Shown: positions 1 through 8,411 of the stretch, in pieces
Numbering within the stretch: position 1 is the stretch's first letter
How the letters are laid out: each line of letters begins with the position of its first letter
NCBI RefSeq assembly: GCF_001720485.1
Contig: NZ_CP017114.1
Location: 2,604,001 to 2,668,000, forward strand
Reading direction: 5' to 3'
Length of the DNA: 64,000 nt
Source: Cobetia marina
GTDB lineage: Bacteria; Pseudomonadota; Gammaproteobacteria; Pseudomonadales; Halomonadaceae
The notes under the pieces: generated by a model
What the model saw: the letters and a program-made list of their open reading frames with translations, nothing else
The model's database searches: none
Told to the model about the DNA's origin: nothing
Made by a program: the position numbers and the translations under genes

Positions 1-72
1 TCCCGCAGTTACTCCCCGGAGGCCCACCAACGCTGGGAGAGCACACGCAAATCGTCGGCAACCTCGCAGTAG
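1..72 (+). CDS. C-terminal end of an unidentified protein (cut by the window edge)
   Basis: An open frame enters from the left edge and ends at a TAG at 70-72, leaving 23 residues that finish in ...TRKSSATSQ. A strong hairpin terminator follows 24 bases later, which is what supports this as a real gene end. The fragment is polar and charged with no recognisable motif, so no function is given. Confidence 0.4.
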   Translation, partial: SRSYSPEAHQRWESTRKSSATSQ

Positions 73-95
73 ACTGCGATTGATGCGTCACAACG

Positions 96-128
96 AAAAC
101 GCCCTGCACATTGTGCAGGGCGTTTTTT
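96..128 (+). terminator. Rho-independent terminator, probably bidirectional
   Basis: A GC-rich stem (ACGCCCTGCACA pairing with its complement) is followed by six T on the plus strand, and four A precede it on the other side. It can end the gene entering from the left and also the leftward operon that finishes at 199. Confidence 0.85.
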
Positions 129-198
129 GGCCTAGAGAAAGCAACCATCTTGTTGCGTGAAATATAAACAACTCCTTATAGAAATATCTTTGATAACA

Positions 199-1011
199 TT
201 ACCGCTCAAAAAGCCGAAAGTTATTTTTATAGAAGTCAGTTATCTTCAACTGCTGAAATACCCATAACATATAGCTCACGCCAACAGAGGCTATGAGTGA
301 TGCAGCAAAGGCATACCCCCACGGCAATAACTGAACACTCATTACCATCACTGCGCTAAAGGCTACCAGACTCAGCATTCCAAGCTGTGTCGCCGCCAAT
401 GTCGCTCTGGCAACCTCGGCTCCATACCGTTGGTGAAGTGTCAAGGCAATGGTCAGCATGCCAATCGGGAAACTCAAGGCAATACCAGAGACAGATGGAG
501 CAATATCGTCCAGTACTACTGTGGCAAGACAGACAATAGTTCCTGCGAGTGCACCACGGACTACGAGATCCCCCCATCGTGGAGGTGATACTGACAGCGC
601 GCGCGCAAGTCCCAACCCACGAGTAAATCTTAAAGCCAGGCAATGGGAAGACAGGAACACGACAAGAGCCAGCCCAAGCCCACCCGGCATCAGTCCGGCC
701 AAGGCTGCTACCGGCAACCATAGAAGCGCTGCAAGTACACCACTCAGGGTGGCACCTCTATGAGCTGCCAGCAGCACATACCCCAGGCAAAAGGCAAGGG
801 TCGCCAACATGGCATGCAGGGTACCGAGCGCAGCATCAGCCACAAACGTAGCCGACTGTTCCTGCAGCATAAAGAAGTAACCCGGCGCCAATACGATAGG
901 CGTTCCCGCCAATACTCCACCAAGTTTGGGGCCCAGTCGCATCACGGCGACTGACACGCCGATCACGATCAGGGCAGTCGACAACCATTTGACCAGCAGA
1001 AGCCCTAACAT
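199..1011 (-). CDS. Polytopic inner-membrane protein, unknown function
   Basis: A 270-residue, very hydrophobic protein with about eight predicted membrane spans. The ATG at 1011 has GGGAG seven bases upstream; a GTG two codons earlier is too close to that ribosome site. The halves look related: residues about 28-80 (GPKLGGVLAGTPIVL, then a TLHAMLATLAF-type helix) resemble residues about 170-225 (APSVSGIALSFPIGML, then TLAATQLGML), suggesting an internal duplication as in many small permeases. It is the last gene of a five-gene leftward operon, 12 bases after an SDR gene. Position and fold suggest a transporter or exporter for a pathway metabolite, but no family was recognised. Confidence 0.75.
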   Translation of the reverse strand: MLGLLLVKWLSTALIVIGVSVAVMRLGPKLGGVLAGTPIVLAPGYFFMLQEQSATFVADAALGTLHAMLATLAFCLGYVLLAAHRGATLSGVLAALLWLPVAALAGLMPGGLGLALVVFLSSHCLALRFTRGLGLARALSVSPPRWGDLVVRGALAGTIVCLATVVLDDIAPSVSGIALSFPIGMLTIALTLHQRYGAEVARATLAATQLGMLSLVAFSAVMVMSVQLLPWGYAFAASLIASVGVSYMLWVFQQLKITDFYKNNFRLFER

Positions 1012-1029
1012 CAACACACTCCCGCGTGA

Positions 1030-1770
1030 TTACATGACATCGCCACTATTGGGACCTAGACACTGCCCGAGGTAGAGATCGCCGTCAGGTGAAGCCGCCA
1101 GCATCAGTGCCGTTGGTGCTACCTCTTCCGCTCTACCGAAACGTCCCAAAGGAAGCTCTGCCTCCTTTGCGGCAATCCACTCGGAACTCAGGCCTTCCAG
1201 CATAGGCGTCAGAATCGGGCCTGGGGCTATCGCATTGGTCAGAACATTGTAAGGTGCCAGCTCTCGTGCCATCGACTTGGTCAGCCCCAATACACCGGCT
1301 TTAGCCGCACAGTAGTGTGATAATCCCACACCTCCCTTGAGTGCCAGCTGTGAGGCGATATTGATGATACGCCCCTGCTTTCGCTCGACCATGTGCGAGG
1401 CAACGTAGCGACTGATCAGGAAGACCCCGCGTAAATTGATACCGATCATGCGATCAAAGGTCTCAGAGGTCATTTCCAGGAAGGGAGTTTCATCCAGAAT
1501 GCCAGCGCTATTGACCAATACATCAATGACCTGATGCTTCGCAATCACGCTATCGATCATGTTCTTGACTGACATTTCATCAGAGGCATCAACGACATGG
1601 GTGCTGATGCGAGTCTCGAGCGACTTTGCAGCCTTGCCGCAGGCTTCGACATCACGATCGGCAATTGCAATGGTAGCGCCTTCCGCATGATACAGATTCG
1701 CGATGGCCAAACCGATTCCACTCGCACCACCGACGATCAGAGCCACCTTGCCATGAAGTTTCTGTGACAT
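1030..1770 (-). CDS. SDR-family NAD(P)-dependent oxidoreductase
   Basis: A 246-residue classical short-chain dehydrogenase. The start at MSQKLHGK is preferred because GGAGAGA lies just upstream; an in-frame ATG 18 codons earlier would add an unlikely tail. Visible motifs are the Rossmann glycine motif GGASGIG near residue 13, an acidic ADRD after beta-2 (favours NAD), NSAG, and the catalytic Y-x3-K (YCAAK) after a conserved Ser. The C-terminus GPNSGDVM resembles FabG-like alcohol/3-oxoacyl dehydrogenases. It oxidises or reduces an alcohol/ketone whose identity is unknown. It follows a second, different SDR in the same operon, so the two may catalyse successive steps or act on different stereoisomers. 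Confidence 0.88.
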   Translation of the reverse strand: MSQKLHGKVALIVGGASGIGLAIANLYHAEGATIAIADRDVEACGKAAKSLETRISTHVVDASDEMSVKNMIDSVIAKHQVIDVLVNSAGILDETPFLEMTSETFDRMIGINLRGVFLISRYVASHMVERKQGRIINIASQLALKGGVGLSHYCAAKAGVLGLTKSMARELAPYNVLTNAIAPGPILTPMLEGLSSEWIAAKEAELPLGRFGRAEEVAPTALMLAASPDGDLYLGQCLGPNSGDVM

Positions 1771-1831
1771 GGAACATCTCTCCAGCAATAGAGAAGGAAC
1801 GGGGCAGGGACTCTGCCCCGTCATTCAGCGA

Positions 1832-2620
1832 TCAGCTCGGCCAACGAACCGTCAGCCCACCATCAACGATCAACTGCTGACCGGTGACATAGGAAGCATC
1901 ATCACTGGTCAAGAAGCGTACCGTACGGGCAACTTCATCAGCACGCCCTACTCGCCCTGCCGGAATGACCTTGCCTGCAGCAACCAGACCATCAGGGCCT
2001 AGCGAGTTGACCGGATCAAGCGACTGAGGAGTCTCGATCAAGCCCGGTATCAGGGTATTGACTCGAATGCCACGCGGGGCAAGCTCCACTGCAAGTGATT
2101 TCACCAGCCCCATCAATCCACTCTTAGCAGCCGCGTAATGGCAGTGATTGTCCCATCCGTAAACGCCACCAGCGATGGAGGAAATTGCCACCATGGCACC
2201 CGGCCCCTTCATGACACGCGAGGCGCTGCGAAATACTCGCATGACACCAGTCAGGTCCACCGACAACATGTCATTCCAGGCATCGTCGGATAGCGTTTCC
2301 AACGGAGACTGACGCAGAATCCCTGCTCCCGCCACGGCAATATCCAACTGCCCGAAAGCCTCAGTGGCTGCCTGAGCGAGAGAGTCGCATTGGTCTCCAT
2401 CACGGACATCCACCGCTACGGCAATACACTCGCCACCAGCCTCCCTGACGGCTGACAAGGTATCTTCGATATCATGAGGATCACTGGGGTAATACCCTGC
2501 GACTACCTTTACCCCAGCCTTGGCGTAACTGACCGCCAGGGCTTGACCAATTCCGCTGGCAGCCCCGGAGATGATCGCCACCTTGCCAGCCAAACCATCG
2601 TCACGTGTCAAGGAACTCAT
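1832..2620 (-). CDS. SDR-family oxidoreductase
   Basis: A 262-residue classical SDR with GAASGIG near residue 18, the NAG-type motif (VAGAGI), a conserved SSIAGG Ser and YAAAK as the catalytic Tyr/Lys, ending in the usual VTGQQLIVDGG segment. No acidic residue follows beta-2 (VVAGYYPSD), so NADP use is possible. Its ATG overlaps the stop of the upstream permease gene by four bases (ATGA), indicating translational coupling. Substrate unknown; operon partners suggest a hydroxy acid or alcohol produced from the imported compound. Confidence 0.88.
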   Translation of the reverse strand: MSSLTRDDGLAGKVAIISGAASGIGQALAVSYAKAGVKVVAGYYPSDPHDIEDTLSAVREAGGECIAVAVDVRDGDQCDSLAQAATEAFGQLDIAVAGAGILRQSPLETLSDDAWNDMLSVDLTGVMRVFRSASRVMKGPGAMVAISSIAGGVYGWDNHCHYAAAKSGLMGLVKSLAVELAPRGIRVNTLIPGLIETPQSLDPVNSLGPDGLVAAGKVIPAGRVGRADEVARTVRFLTSDDASYVTGQQLIVDGGLTVRWPS

Positions 2621-3978
2621 GCGACTGCCTCCTTTAGAACATCCTCTTCAGGGTGATCCACCTTGCGAGTCCCCAACATCAGAAGGCCACTGAGCATCAA
2701 TGGCAGAGACCCCGCCAGGATAGCGGCCCACGTCATGCTCACCCCTGCCGTCAGTAGCACGGAGACCAAACCGGAACCGACGATAGCTCCCACTGGGGCC
2801 ATCACGTGGGCGACATTGGCTCCTGTACCACGGACGTGAGCCGGGAAAGACTCCCCCATGTAGAACAGGATGGCGGCGAACGGGCCAAGCAAGAAGAACA
2901 GCGTGATGGCATACATCATGTAGACAAAGCCATCACTGGCCGGGCCCAACAGCATCACTACACTAGCGATGCCGCCCAACAGGAAGCCCAACATCACCGT
3001 CGTGCGACGGCCAATGCGATCCCCAAGCCAACCATGTGTCAGGTACCCCACGAAGCCCACCGCATTGGCCAGGATCAAGACATACAAAGAGCTTTCAAAA
3101 CTTACGCTTTTCGCTTCCACCAGGACTGTCGTTCCCAACACGGCAAAGACCTGGATCGCCATCCAGCTGAATAACCAAACCAATGACAGCGAGATGGTAT
3201 GACGACGCAGTTCTGGCCCGAACACCCCTTTGAGCCCAAGGTTATTGCCTGTATTGACTTCAATATCATGCTCGGCAGCCAATGCGGCAGCCCCGGCAGC
3301 ATCACCCGATTTACGACGACGCTCAACTTCCTTGATGGCAGCGAACACCGGCGATTCCGGCAGTTTCATGGCCATCACGATGACGATGATCGACGCACAG
3401 GCCGCCACAAAGAAACTGCCACGCCAGCCAACGACTGGCAGTAGCATTGCCGTCATCCCGGCCGACAGCAGCGCCCCTACTGGCCAGCCGCTCTGGACAA
3501 GACTGAACATGAAGCCGCGACCCTTGGCTTTCTTGTAGATCTCATTGAGGTATACGGCATTGACGACTTCTTCAGAGACAGCAAAGCCTGAGAAAGCTCG
3601 AATGATCACCATTGATGCCGCACCAATAGCGATCCCGGACAGGCCGGAACTAAGTGCTCCGCCGATCACCAGTAGAATCAAGGTATTCTTGCGGCCGAAG
3701 CGGTCAAGCATGGTGCCGACAACCAGAGAAACGGCAAACACGCCAATCGTCGCCCAGGTATTGACCGCTGTGGCCTTGGCAGTAGTCCACCCGAAATCAT
3801 CAGCAATCACGGGTAATAGTGTGCCAAATAGGGTGTAGTCATAGACCGAAGCCACCCAGGCAATGAAGCAAACCAGAGAAGCATAGCCGATCTGCTTATT
3901 GGTAATTTCAGCATTCCAAGGTTCATCTGCGCTTGCAGCCTGCCCCTTGACTATTACATTCGACGTTCGTTCAGTCAT
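2617..3978 (-). CDS. MFS transporter, SHS/organic-acid type
   Basis: About 453 residues and 12 predicted spans. The start at MTERTSNV is preferred over an ATG two codons upstream because GAGAGGG is then seven bases away. Visible features are the MFS motif GTMLDRFGRKNT between spans 2 and 3, a second copy LGDRIGRRTTVML in the second half, and a long central cytoplasmic loop rich in charged residues. It resembles the sialate:H+ symporter / sugar-acid branch more than drug exporters. It probably imports a carboxylated substrate or exports the product of the neighbouring hydrolase. It lies between the hydrolase gene and two SDR genes in one leftward operon. Confidence 0.85.
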   Translation of the reverse strand: MTERTSNVIVKGQAASADEPWNAEITNKQIGYASLVCFIAWVASVYDYTLFGTLLPVIADDFGWTTAKATAVNTWATIGVFAVSLVVGTMLDRFGRKNTLILLVIGGALSSGLSGIAIGAASMVIIRAFSGFAVSEEVVNAVYLNEIYKKAKGRGFMFSLVQSGWPVGALLSAGMTAMLLPVVGWRGSFFVAACASIIVIVMAMKLPESPVFAAIKEVERRRKSGDAAGAAALAAEHDIEVNTGNNLGLKGVFGPELRRHTISLSLVWLFSWMAIQVFAVLGTTVLVEAKSVSFESSLYVLILANAVGFVGYLTHGWLGDRIGRRTTVMLGFLLGGIASVVMLLGPASDGFVYMMYAITLFFLLGPFAAILFYMGESFPAHVRGTGANVAHVMAPVGAIVGSGLVSVLLTAGVSMTWAAILAGSLPLMLSGLLMLGTRKVDHPEEDVLKEAVA

Positions 3979-4030
3979 CCTCATTACCCTCTCATTTGAT
4001 TGTCGTTATATAGGGGTTAAGGGGGGTGCA

Positions 4031-4912
4031 TCATTTGCGTGGATTACGTGCCGCGAAATCATCGGCAATTTCGTCGAAAGTACAGAAACGAACGCCTTCA
4101 TGACTCTTCATATGCTCGATAAGACGTTCAAGCATCATCAGCACCTGAGGGCGACCTGACACATCCGGATGAATCGTCATGGTGAAGACGGCGTAGTCAT
4201 TTTCGCGATAGACCCAATCGAACTGGTCCTGCCACATCTCTCCCAAGTGGCGAGGGCTAACGAAGCCATGGCTATTGGGTGCCTTCTTGATAAACATCAT
4301 TGGCGGCAGGTCGTCGAGATACCAGTTGGCGGGAATTTCGATTAGATCCGTTTCCTCACCACGCACAAGCGGTTTCATCCATTCCTTGGCTGATTTCGAA
4401 TAATCAATCTTGGTCCAGGAGTCACCAACACGAACGTAGTAGGGATGAAAATCATTATGCATCAGGCTGTGGTCGTACTTGATTCCGCGCTCAAGCAGCA
4501 GCTCGTTGGTCACCGGACTGAATTCCCACCACGGCGCGACATAACCCGTCGGGCGCTTGCCTGACAGTTTGGTCACCAAGTCGATGTTGTAATCCAGCAC
4601 GTCGCGCTCCTGCTCGCGCGTCATGGCGATCGGATTTTCATGGCTATAGCCATGTACGCCAACCTCATGTCCCGCCTCTACCACCGCCTTCATCTGCTCC
4701 GGGAATGTCTCGATACTGTGGCCAGGAATGAACCAGGTGGTCTTCAGGTCGTAACGCTCGAACAGCTTGAGCAATCGCGGCGCCCCGACTTCCCCAGCAA
4801 ATAGACCGCGCGAAATGTCGTCAGGAGAATCTTCACCACCGTAGGAACCCAGCCAACCGGCTACTGCATCAACATCGACCCCAAAAGCACACAGAATCTC
4901 TTTCTTCGCCAT
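4031..4912 (-). CDS. Polysaccharide-deacetylase-fold hydrolase (HP0310/PgdA-like; candidate cyclic imidase)
   Basis: A 293-residue NodB-homology protein. The start [13 protein letters not shown] is chosen because it matches the family N-terminus and GAGGTGG lies upstream. Visible motifs: [11 protein letters not shown] (metal Asp), HGYSHENP (HxxxH metal pair), APWWEFS, and TIHPDV near the end. From memory the sequence is very close along its length to Helicobacter pylori HP0310 (annotated peptidoglycan deacetylase PgdA) and to the 293-residue cyclic imide hydrolase of Pseudomonas putida YZ-26, which shares the fold. There is no signal peptide, so a cytoplasmic substrate is more likely than peptidoglycan. 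It heads an operon with a permease and dehydrogenases and stands opposite an NCS1 permease and amidase, which favours an imide or hydantoin-like ring as substrate. The fold is certain; the substrate is inferred. Confidence 0.85.
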   Translation of the reverse strand: MAKKEILCAFGVDVDAVAGWLGSYGGEDSPDDISRGLFAGEVGAPRLLKLFERYDLKTTWFIPGHSIETFPEQMKAVVEAGHEVGVHGYSHENPIAMTREQERDVLDYNIDLVTKLSGKRPTGYVAPWWEFSPVTNELLLERGIKYDHSLMHNDFHPYYVRVGDSWTKIDYSKSAKEWMKPLVRGEETDLIEIPANWYLDDLPPMMFIKKAPNSHGFVSPRHLGEMWQDQFDWVYRENDYAVFTMTIHPDVSGRPQVLMMLERLIEHMKSHEGVRFCTFDEIADDFAARNPRK

Positions 4913-5020
4913 CTTGACCACCTCGTTAGTGAACTTGTCATGGTGTGCTGTCGTTCTCACCTTGCACGTATGGGCCGAACGACGGCATGGCAGTGATCAC
5001 ACCCGCCCTGAATTGGAGAC

Positions 5021-5041
5021 TGGATACAAAGGTCATTTTTG
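5021..5041 (-). promoter_or_regulatory. Candidate regulator operator, copy 1
   Basis: Read on the minus strand this is C followed by AAAAATGACCTTTGTATCCA. The same 20-mer with two changes (TT for CC) occurs on the plus strand at 6731-6750, before the divergent NCS1 operon. A TTGACA-like -35 element abuts it. The shared position before both operons around a GntR gene makes it a likely binding site of that regulator. Confidence 0.6.
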
Positions 5042-5212
5042 TCAAGAAGATGTGTAGATCGACATACATCTCGATCAGCGCATAAACACTGACCCAGGAA
5101 TAGAGGTTTTGCGGCTAACTTATTAACTGAAAAGCGATTTACACGAGAACGATGGAATCGAGAGGAGTGGTGCACTTCATGCCAGCTTTCGACCAAAGGC
5201 TAAAGCGTCTAG

Positions 5213-5238
5213 GATCATTTTCAACAATGATCATTTTT
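5213..5238. promoter_or_regulatory. Direct repeats of GATCATTTT, possible auxiliary operator
   Basis: GATCATTTT occurs at 5213-5221 and again at 5229-5238, 16 bases apart. The reverse complement AAAATGATC overlaps the core AAAAATGAY of the full motif, so these may be weaker sites for the same regulator. Confidence 0.35.
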
Positions 5239-5445
5239 AAGAAGAAACGTATACAGACACCATTTTAGATGGGCGACGTGATGACGCGGAAGCACGCCAG
5301 ACAGCACGAGGCAGCGAGAGACTACTTGAGGGGGAAGGGAGCGCAATGGCTCAGCGTGCGATACCACGAGGCAGCAGTTCCACTACCTCGTGACACGCAT
5401 CACCATCAGGGGGAGAACCTATGGCATTCGTCGAAATATCACACC

Positions 5446-6477
5446 TTAGACGATGCGAAGCAGGTAGGGAGGAAGGTCTGGCTCAGGGAATACTGACAGG
5501 ACTTTCAAGCGCCGCCGAGTCCGCTCTGCAGCCGCTTGAAGATGGGATTGCAGACTGGAAGCTGCAGCGTCGAATGCCCCATAGATCAGGTGATCAATGA
5601 CCAGCTTGTGTTCCATCAGCAGCGGCTCGTGCCTCGGCACCCCCAGCATCTGAAAGAACATTCGATTGACGATCATCGGTAGCTGGCTCTGGGCAATCAT
5701 CTCACTGGCCTTACGGTTGCGATAATGACGCAGACACTGCTGATGCAGGTCATTTTCCAGCCTGGAAATCGTGGCGACACTCTGTTCTTCGGGGTGATCA
5801 AGCAGACGCTGTAATCGCGACCGCATGTCCATGAGTTCAGCACGCTCCAACATGGGACCAGAAGCTCTCAGAGCTGCTGGTTCAAGCAGTACTCGAATCT
5901 CGAAATCCTCAGCGACGGCCTGTGCAGTCAAGGGCCCCGCCAACCAGTGCGAGTGACGATCCTTCTCGACAAGACGTTTACTGCGCAAGCGCCCCAGGAC
6001 CTCCCGAGCCACGGTTCGACTTACCCCATAGAACTCGCTTAGCGCCGTCTCGATGATGCGGAAATGCCCAAAGGCCAGACACATCGCCACGGCCTCCTCC
6101 ACCTCCGCATGAATGCGCTCTGCAGCCGGTCGCGTGTCCACGACCGGCGCTTCCTCATGCCCCAGCCCCAGCAGCTGAGGTGTCAGCGGTTCACGTGATG
6201 GTGTCACGGCATCAGGATCCGGGGTCGCCAAGAAGCCGCGACCCTCGAACCGACTGATGAGGCCTTGTTCATGAAGCAGTTCCAGGGCTTTGCGTACCGG
6301 CCCACGACTAGTCCCGAACAGTCGCGCGATAGGACCCTCCAATAACACAAGGTTGGTGGGCATGCGCTCGGACAGAATCGCTTCTCGCAGAGAATCTTCA
6401 ATCATCGCATAGCGCGGGGCACGACTCTCCTGACGCTTGGTAGAACTGTTTGCACTGGCCAGAACCCATTCCTCCAT
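5446..6477 (-). CDS. GntR-family regulator with two winged-helix domains and an FCD-like ligand domain
   Basis: 343 residues, about 100 longer than ordinary FCD-type GntR proteins. The first winged helix is at about residues 22-85 (RLFGTSRGPVRKALELLHEQGLI) and a second at about 115-180 (SEFYGVSRTVAREVLGRLRSK), followed by an all-helical ligand domain at about 190-320 with DFEIRVLLEPAAL. Both helix-turn-helices keep the family pattern, so the protein carries a duplicated DNA-binding head. It reads leftward between the hydrolase operon and the divergent NCS1 operon and presumably controls both through the shared 20-bp motif, sensing the pathway substrate. No good ribosome site precedes the ATG used; a start at codon 25 is possible. 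Confidence 0.85.
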   Translation of the reverse strand: MEEWVLASANSSTKRQESRAPRYAMIEDSLREAILSERMPTNLVLLEGPIARLFGTSRGPVRKALELLHEQGLISRFEGRGFLATPDPDAVTPSREPLTPQLLGLGHEEAPVVDTRPAAERIHAEVEEAVAMCLAFGHFRIIETALSEFYGVSRTVAREVLGRLRSKRLVEKDRHSHWLAGPLTAQAVAEDFEIRVLLEPAALRASGPMLERAELMDMRSRLQRLLDHPEEQSVATISRLENDLHQQCLRHYRNRKASEMIAQSQLPMIVNRMFFQMLGVPRHEPLLMEHKLVIDHLIYGAFDAAASSLQSHLQAAAERTRRRLKVLSVFPEPDLPPYLLRIV

Positions 6478-6590
6478 GATGTCGCCGGATCACTCTGGAC
6501 CCGCGGGATCCTCCCCGACGAAGCCTCTGTCACCAGGGGTCGACGGTCCGGAACATTTTGACACTTCGCTCACGCTCTTTCGAGCATGCG

Positions 6591-6609
6591 AAAAAATGAC
6601 TTTTTCTAC
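6591..6609 (+). promoter_or_regulatory. Partial copy of the candidate operator
   Basis: AAAAAATGACTTTTTCTAC keeps the AAAAATGAY core and the following T run but diverges after it. It lies about 115 bases upstream of the regulator start and could serve autoregulation. Confidence 0.4.
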
Positions 6610-6730
6610 CGCCTCCAAAGCCGCTTTGCGCTTACTTGCCTTTGATAACCCGATTTTCTCACTGAAAAACCCGACTCAGAAATGGTTATGCACTAGTTGC
6701 GCGGCGAGGTACAGGTTTCAAAGGTTGCCA

Positions 6731-6750
6731 AAAAATGATTTTTGTATCCA
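6731..6750 (+). promoter_or_regulatory. Candidate regulator operator, copy 2
   Basis: AAAAATGATTTTTGTATCCA, 18 of 20 bases identical to the minus-strand copy at 5021-5041. It ends 87 bases before the NCS1 permease start, a usual position for control at the promoter. Confidence 0.6.
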
Positions 6751-6837
6751 TACTGCATTTATGCGATCTGGAGACAGCCCTATGCTCTTCGACGCTATCG
6801 CACTCCAATAACAACCATCCAACTCTGGAGCGATGCC

Positions 6838-8358
6838 GTGGAACACACTCAGCATGCCCCCCTACCTGACCGATCAAACGCAGCTTCCGATGATGCTCAA
6901 CATCTTCTGAAAGCTTCCATTCTGCCGGTATGGTTGAACCAGAGAACCATTGGCTTCCTCGGGTTCATCTGGCTATGGATCGGCATGGCGGTCATCATTG
7001 CGACATTCCAGCTCGGTGCAGGCGGAGTTGCCGGGCTCCCCTTGCTGCATGTCGTGGCAATCATCTTCCTCGCCAATCTCGCTCTGGGTATCGTGATGAC
7101 CCTGACTGCCGATATCGGCACTGAACATGGGCTATCGTTTGCCGTGTATCTACGGGCTCCTTTCGGGCTCAAGGGGACTCACCTGCCTGCCGTATCACGC
7201 GGTATCGTGGCGGCGATATGGTTTGGGGTACAAACCTACCTCGGTGCCATAGCGCTCAATGGTATCGTCGAATATCTATGGGGCTTCGATAACTGGGTGG
7301 TCTGGTACGTGCTCTTCGCGGCCATTCAGATCATCAATACGGCTCTTGGCATACGCGCCGTGGAGCTCCTGGCCTCCATTGCCGCCCCCTGCATCGTCGC
7401 GATCTCCGTGTGGATGTACTTCACACTCGATGTACTGGCCAAGACGCAAGGCATCAATATCTGGACCTTTGTCGGTGATCAGAACGTCGCAGCGCTGGGG
7501 CTATTCTTTGCCAACATGGCATTCTGGTCAGCATTGGCCGTCGACATCCCCAACTTGACACGCTTTCTCAAGACCACCGGTGGGCAACGCAACTTCCTTG
7601 CGCGAAATCGCAACGTCCTCGTCGCTCAATTTGTTGCGCTACCTGTCACACAAGCATGGATCGCGCTGATCGGCGGTGTGTCATTCATCGCGGCAGGTGA
7701 CTGGAACCCTGTCACGGTCATTCAGGGTCAAGGTGGAGGACTGACGCTGATTGCCCTGTTGGCAATGGTCATCCTCGCTCAATGGTCGACCAATAACGCC
7801 GCCAACTTGATTCCTGCAGCTCTTACCTTCGTGAATGCGGGTGCACCGCGTGTGAGCTACCCGATGGCCCTGGTTATCGCGGGCATCATCGGCACGGCCT
7901 CCATGCCCTGGTTGATTCTCGACAACCTGTTTGCCTTCCTGAGCTACTACGGTGCCGTACTATCGGCAGTAGGCGGCATCATGGTGGCGGATTATTACCT
8001 GCTTCGTCGCCGCCGACTCAATGTTCCGGCTCTGTATTCTCCCACCGGTCAGTTCCGCTTTTTCAAGGGCTTCAATCCGGCAGCTCTCATTGCCTGGATC
8101 ACGGGTGGCTCCATGGCCCTGATCTTTCTCGAGTACGCCTACGCCGTTGGTTTCGTGACAGCTCTGGTGGTCTATGTACTGCTGATGAAGGGCTGGATAC
8201 TGCGACACTACCCTCAAGAAGAGATCGACTCCGGTTTCAATGATCGCTTCTTGGCAACCTCGGTAGGCCGCAACTGGGTCTATACCCAACAAGGACACTT
8301 CGAGCGCTTGAAAACTGACGACATTCCGACCAGTGCTCTCAAGCGTGAAGATCGCTGA
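6838..8358 (+). CDS. NCS1-family permease (hydantoin/allantoin/nucleobase type)
   Basis: About 506 residues from a GTG start (CTGGAG about ten bases upstream); an in-frame ATG 32 codons earlier would give an unsupported N-terminal tail. Twelve predicted spans. NCS1 landmarks are the N-terminal PVWLNQRT before span 1, GVQTYLGA in the span-3 region as in the hydantoin transporter Mhp1 (GIQTWLGA), NTALGIRAVE, DIPNLTRF in the middle, and AQWSTNNAAN in the second half. NCS1 proteins are Na+ or H+ symporters for hydantoins, allantoin, uracil, cytosine or related rings. Here it probably brings the ring substrate into the cytoplasm. It is the first gene of the rightward operon and is followed by a hairpin and an amidase. 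Confidence 0.9.
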   Translation: MEHTQHAPLPDRSNAASDDAQHLLKASILPVWLNQRTIGFLGFIWLWIGMAVIIATFQLGAGGVAGLPLLHVVAIIFLANLALGIVMTLTADIGTEHGLSFAVYLRAPFGLKGTHLPAVSRGIVAAIWFGVQTYLGAIALNGIVEYLWGFDNWVVWYVLFAAIQIINTALGIRAVELLASIAAPCIVAISVWMYFTLDVLAKTQGINIWTFVGDQNVAALGLFFANMAFWSALAVDIPNLTRFLKTTGGQRNFLARNRNVLVAQFVALPVTQAWIALIGGVSFIAAGDWNPVTVIQGQGGGLTLIALLAMVILAQWSTNNAANLIPAALTFVNAGAPRVSYPMALVIAGIIGTASMPWLILDNLFAFLSYYGAVLSAVGGIMVADYYLLRRRRLNVPALYSPTGQFRFFKGFNPAALIAWITGGSMALIFLEYAYAVGFVTALVVYVLLMKGWILRHYPQEEIDSGFNDRFLATSVGRNWVYTQQGHFERLKTDDIPTSALKREDR

Positions 8359-8369
8359 TTTGTCCGATA

Positions 8370-8398
8370 GCGCCGCCCTCGCGGCGCCTTTCTCTTTT
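8370..8398 (+). terminator. Hairpin with T-rich tail between permease and amidase
   Basis: GCGCCGC pairs with GCGGCGC across a four-base loop, followed by CTTTCTCTTTT. The amidase ribosome site begins right after it, so it probably acts as a partial terminator that lowers downstream expression or protects the permease message. Confidence 0.6.
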
Positions 8399-8411
8399 CA
8401 TGGAGATGTTG

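Larger units (their letters stand above)
4913..5445. other. Intergenic region with the left-operon promoter
   Basis: This 533-base gap separates the regulator's stop from the start of the leftward hydrolase operon. It is AT-rich at 5015-5260 and holds one full copy and two partial copies of the motif described at 5021 and 5213. A TTGACA-like hexamer sits on the minus strand at 5040-5045 right beside the full copy. An open frame on the plus strand at 5269-5496 has no family resemblance or clear ribosome site and is not called. Confidence 0.6.
6478..6837. other. Divergent promoter region, regulator / NCS1 operon
   Basis: 360 bases between the regulator start and the permease start. The half near the permease is AT-rich and contains a partial motif at 6591 and the full motif at 6731. 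No additional gene was seen. Confidence 0.6.

Noticed and set aside
4031..4912. PuuE-type allantoinase
   Set aside because: The deacetylase fold is shared, but the sequence follows the HP0310/imidase subgroup and lacks the PuuE-type N-terminus, and no other uric-acid genes are present.
5269..5496. 75-codon open frame on the plus strand before the GntR stop
   Set aside because: No resemblance to a family, no convincing ribosome site, overlaps the end of the regulator gene and lies in a promoter region.
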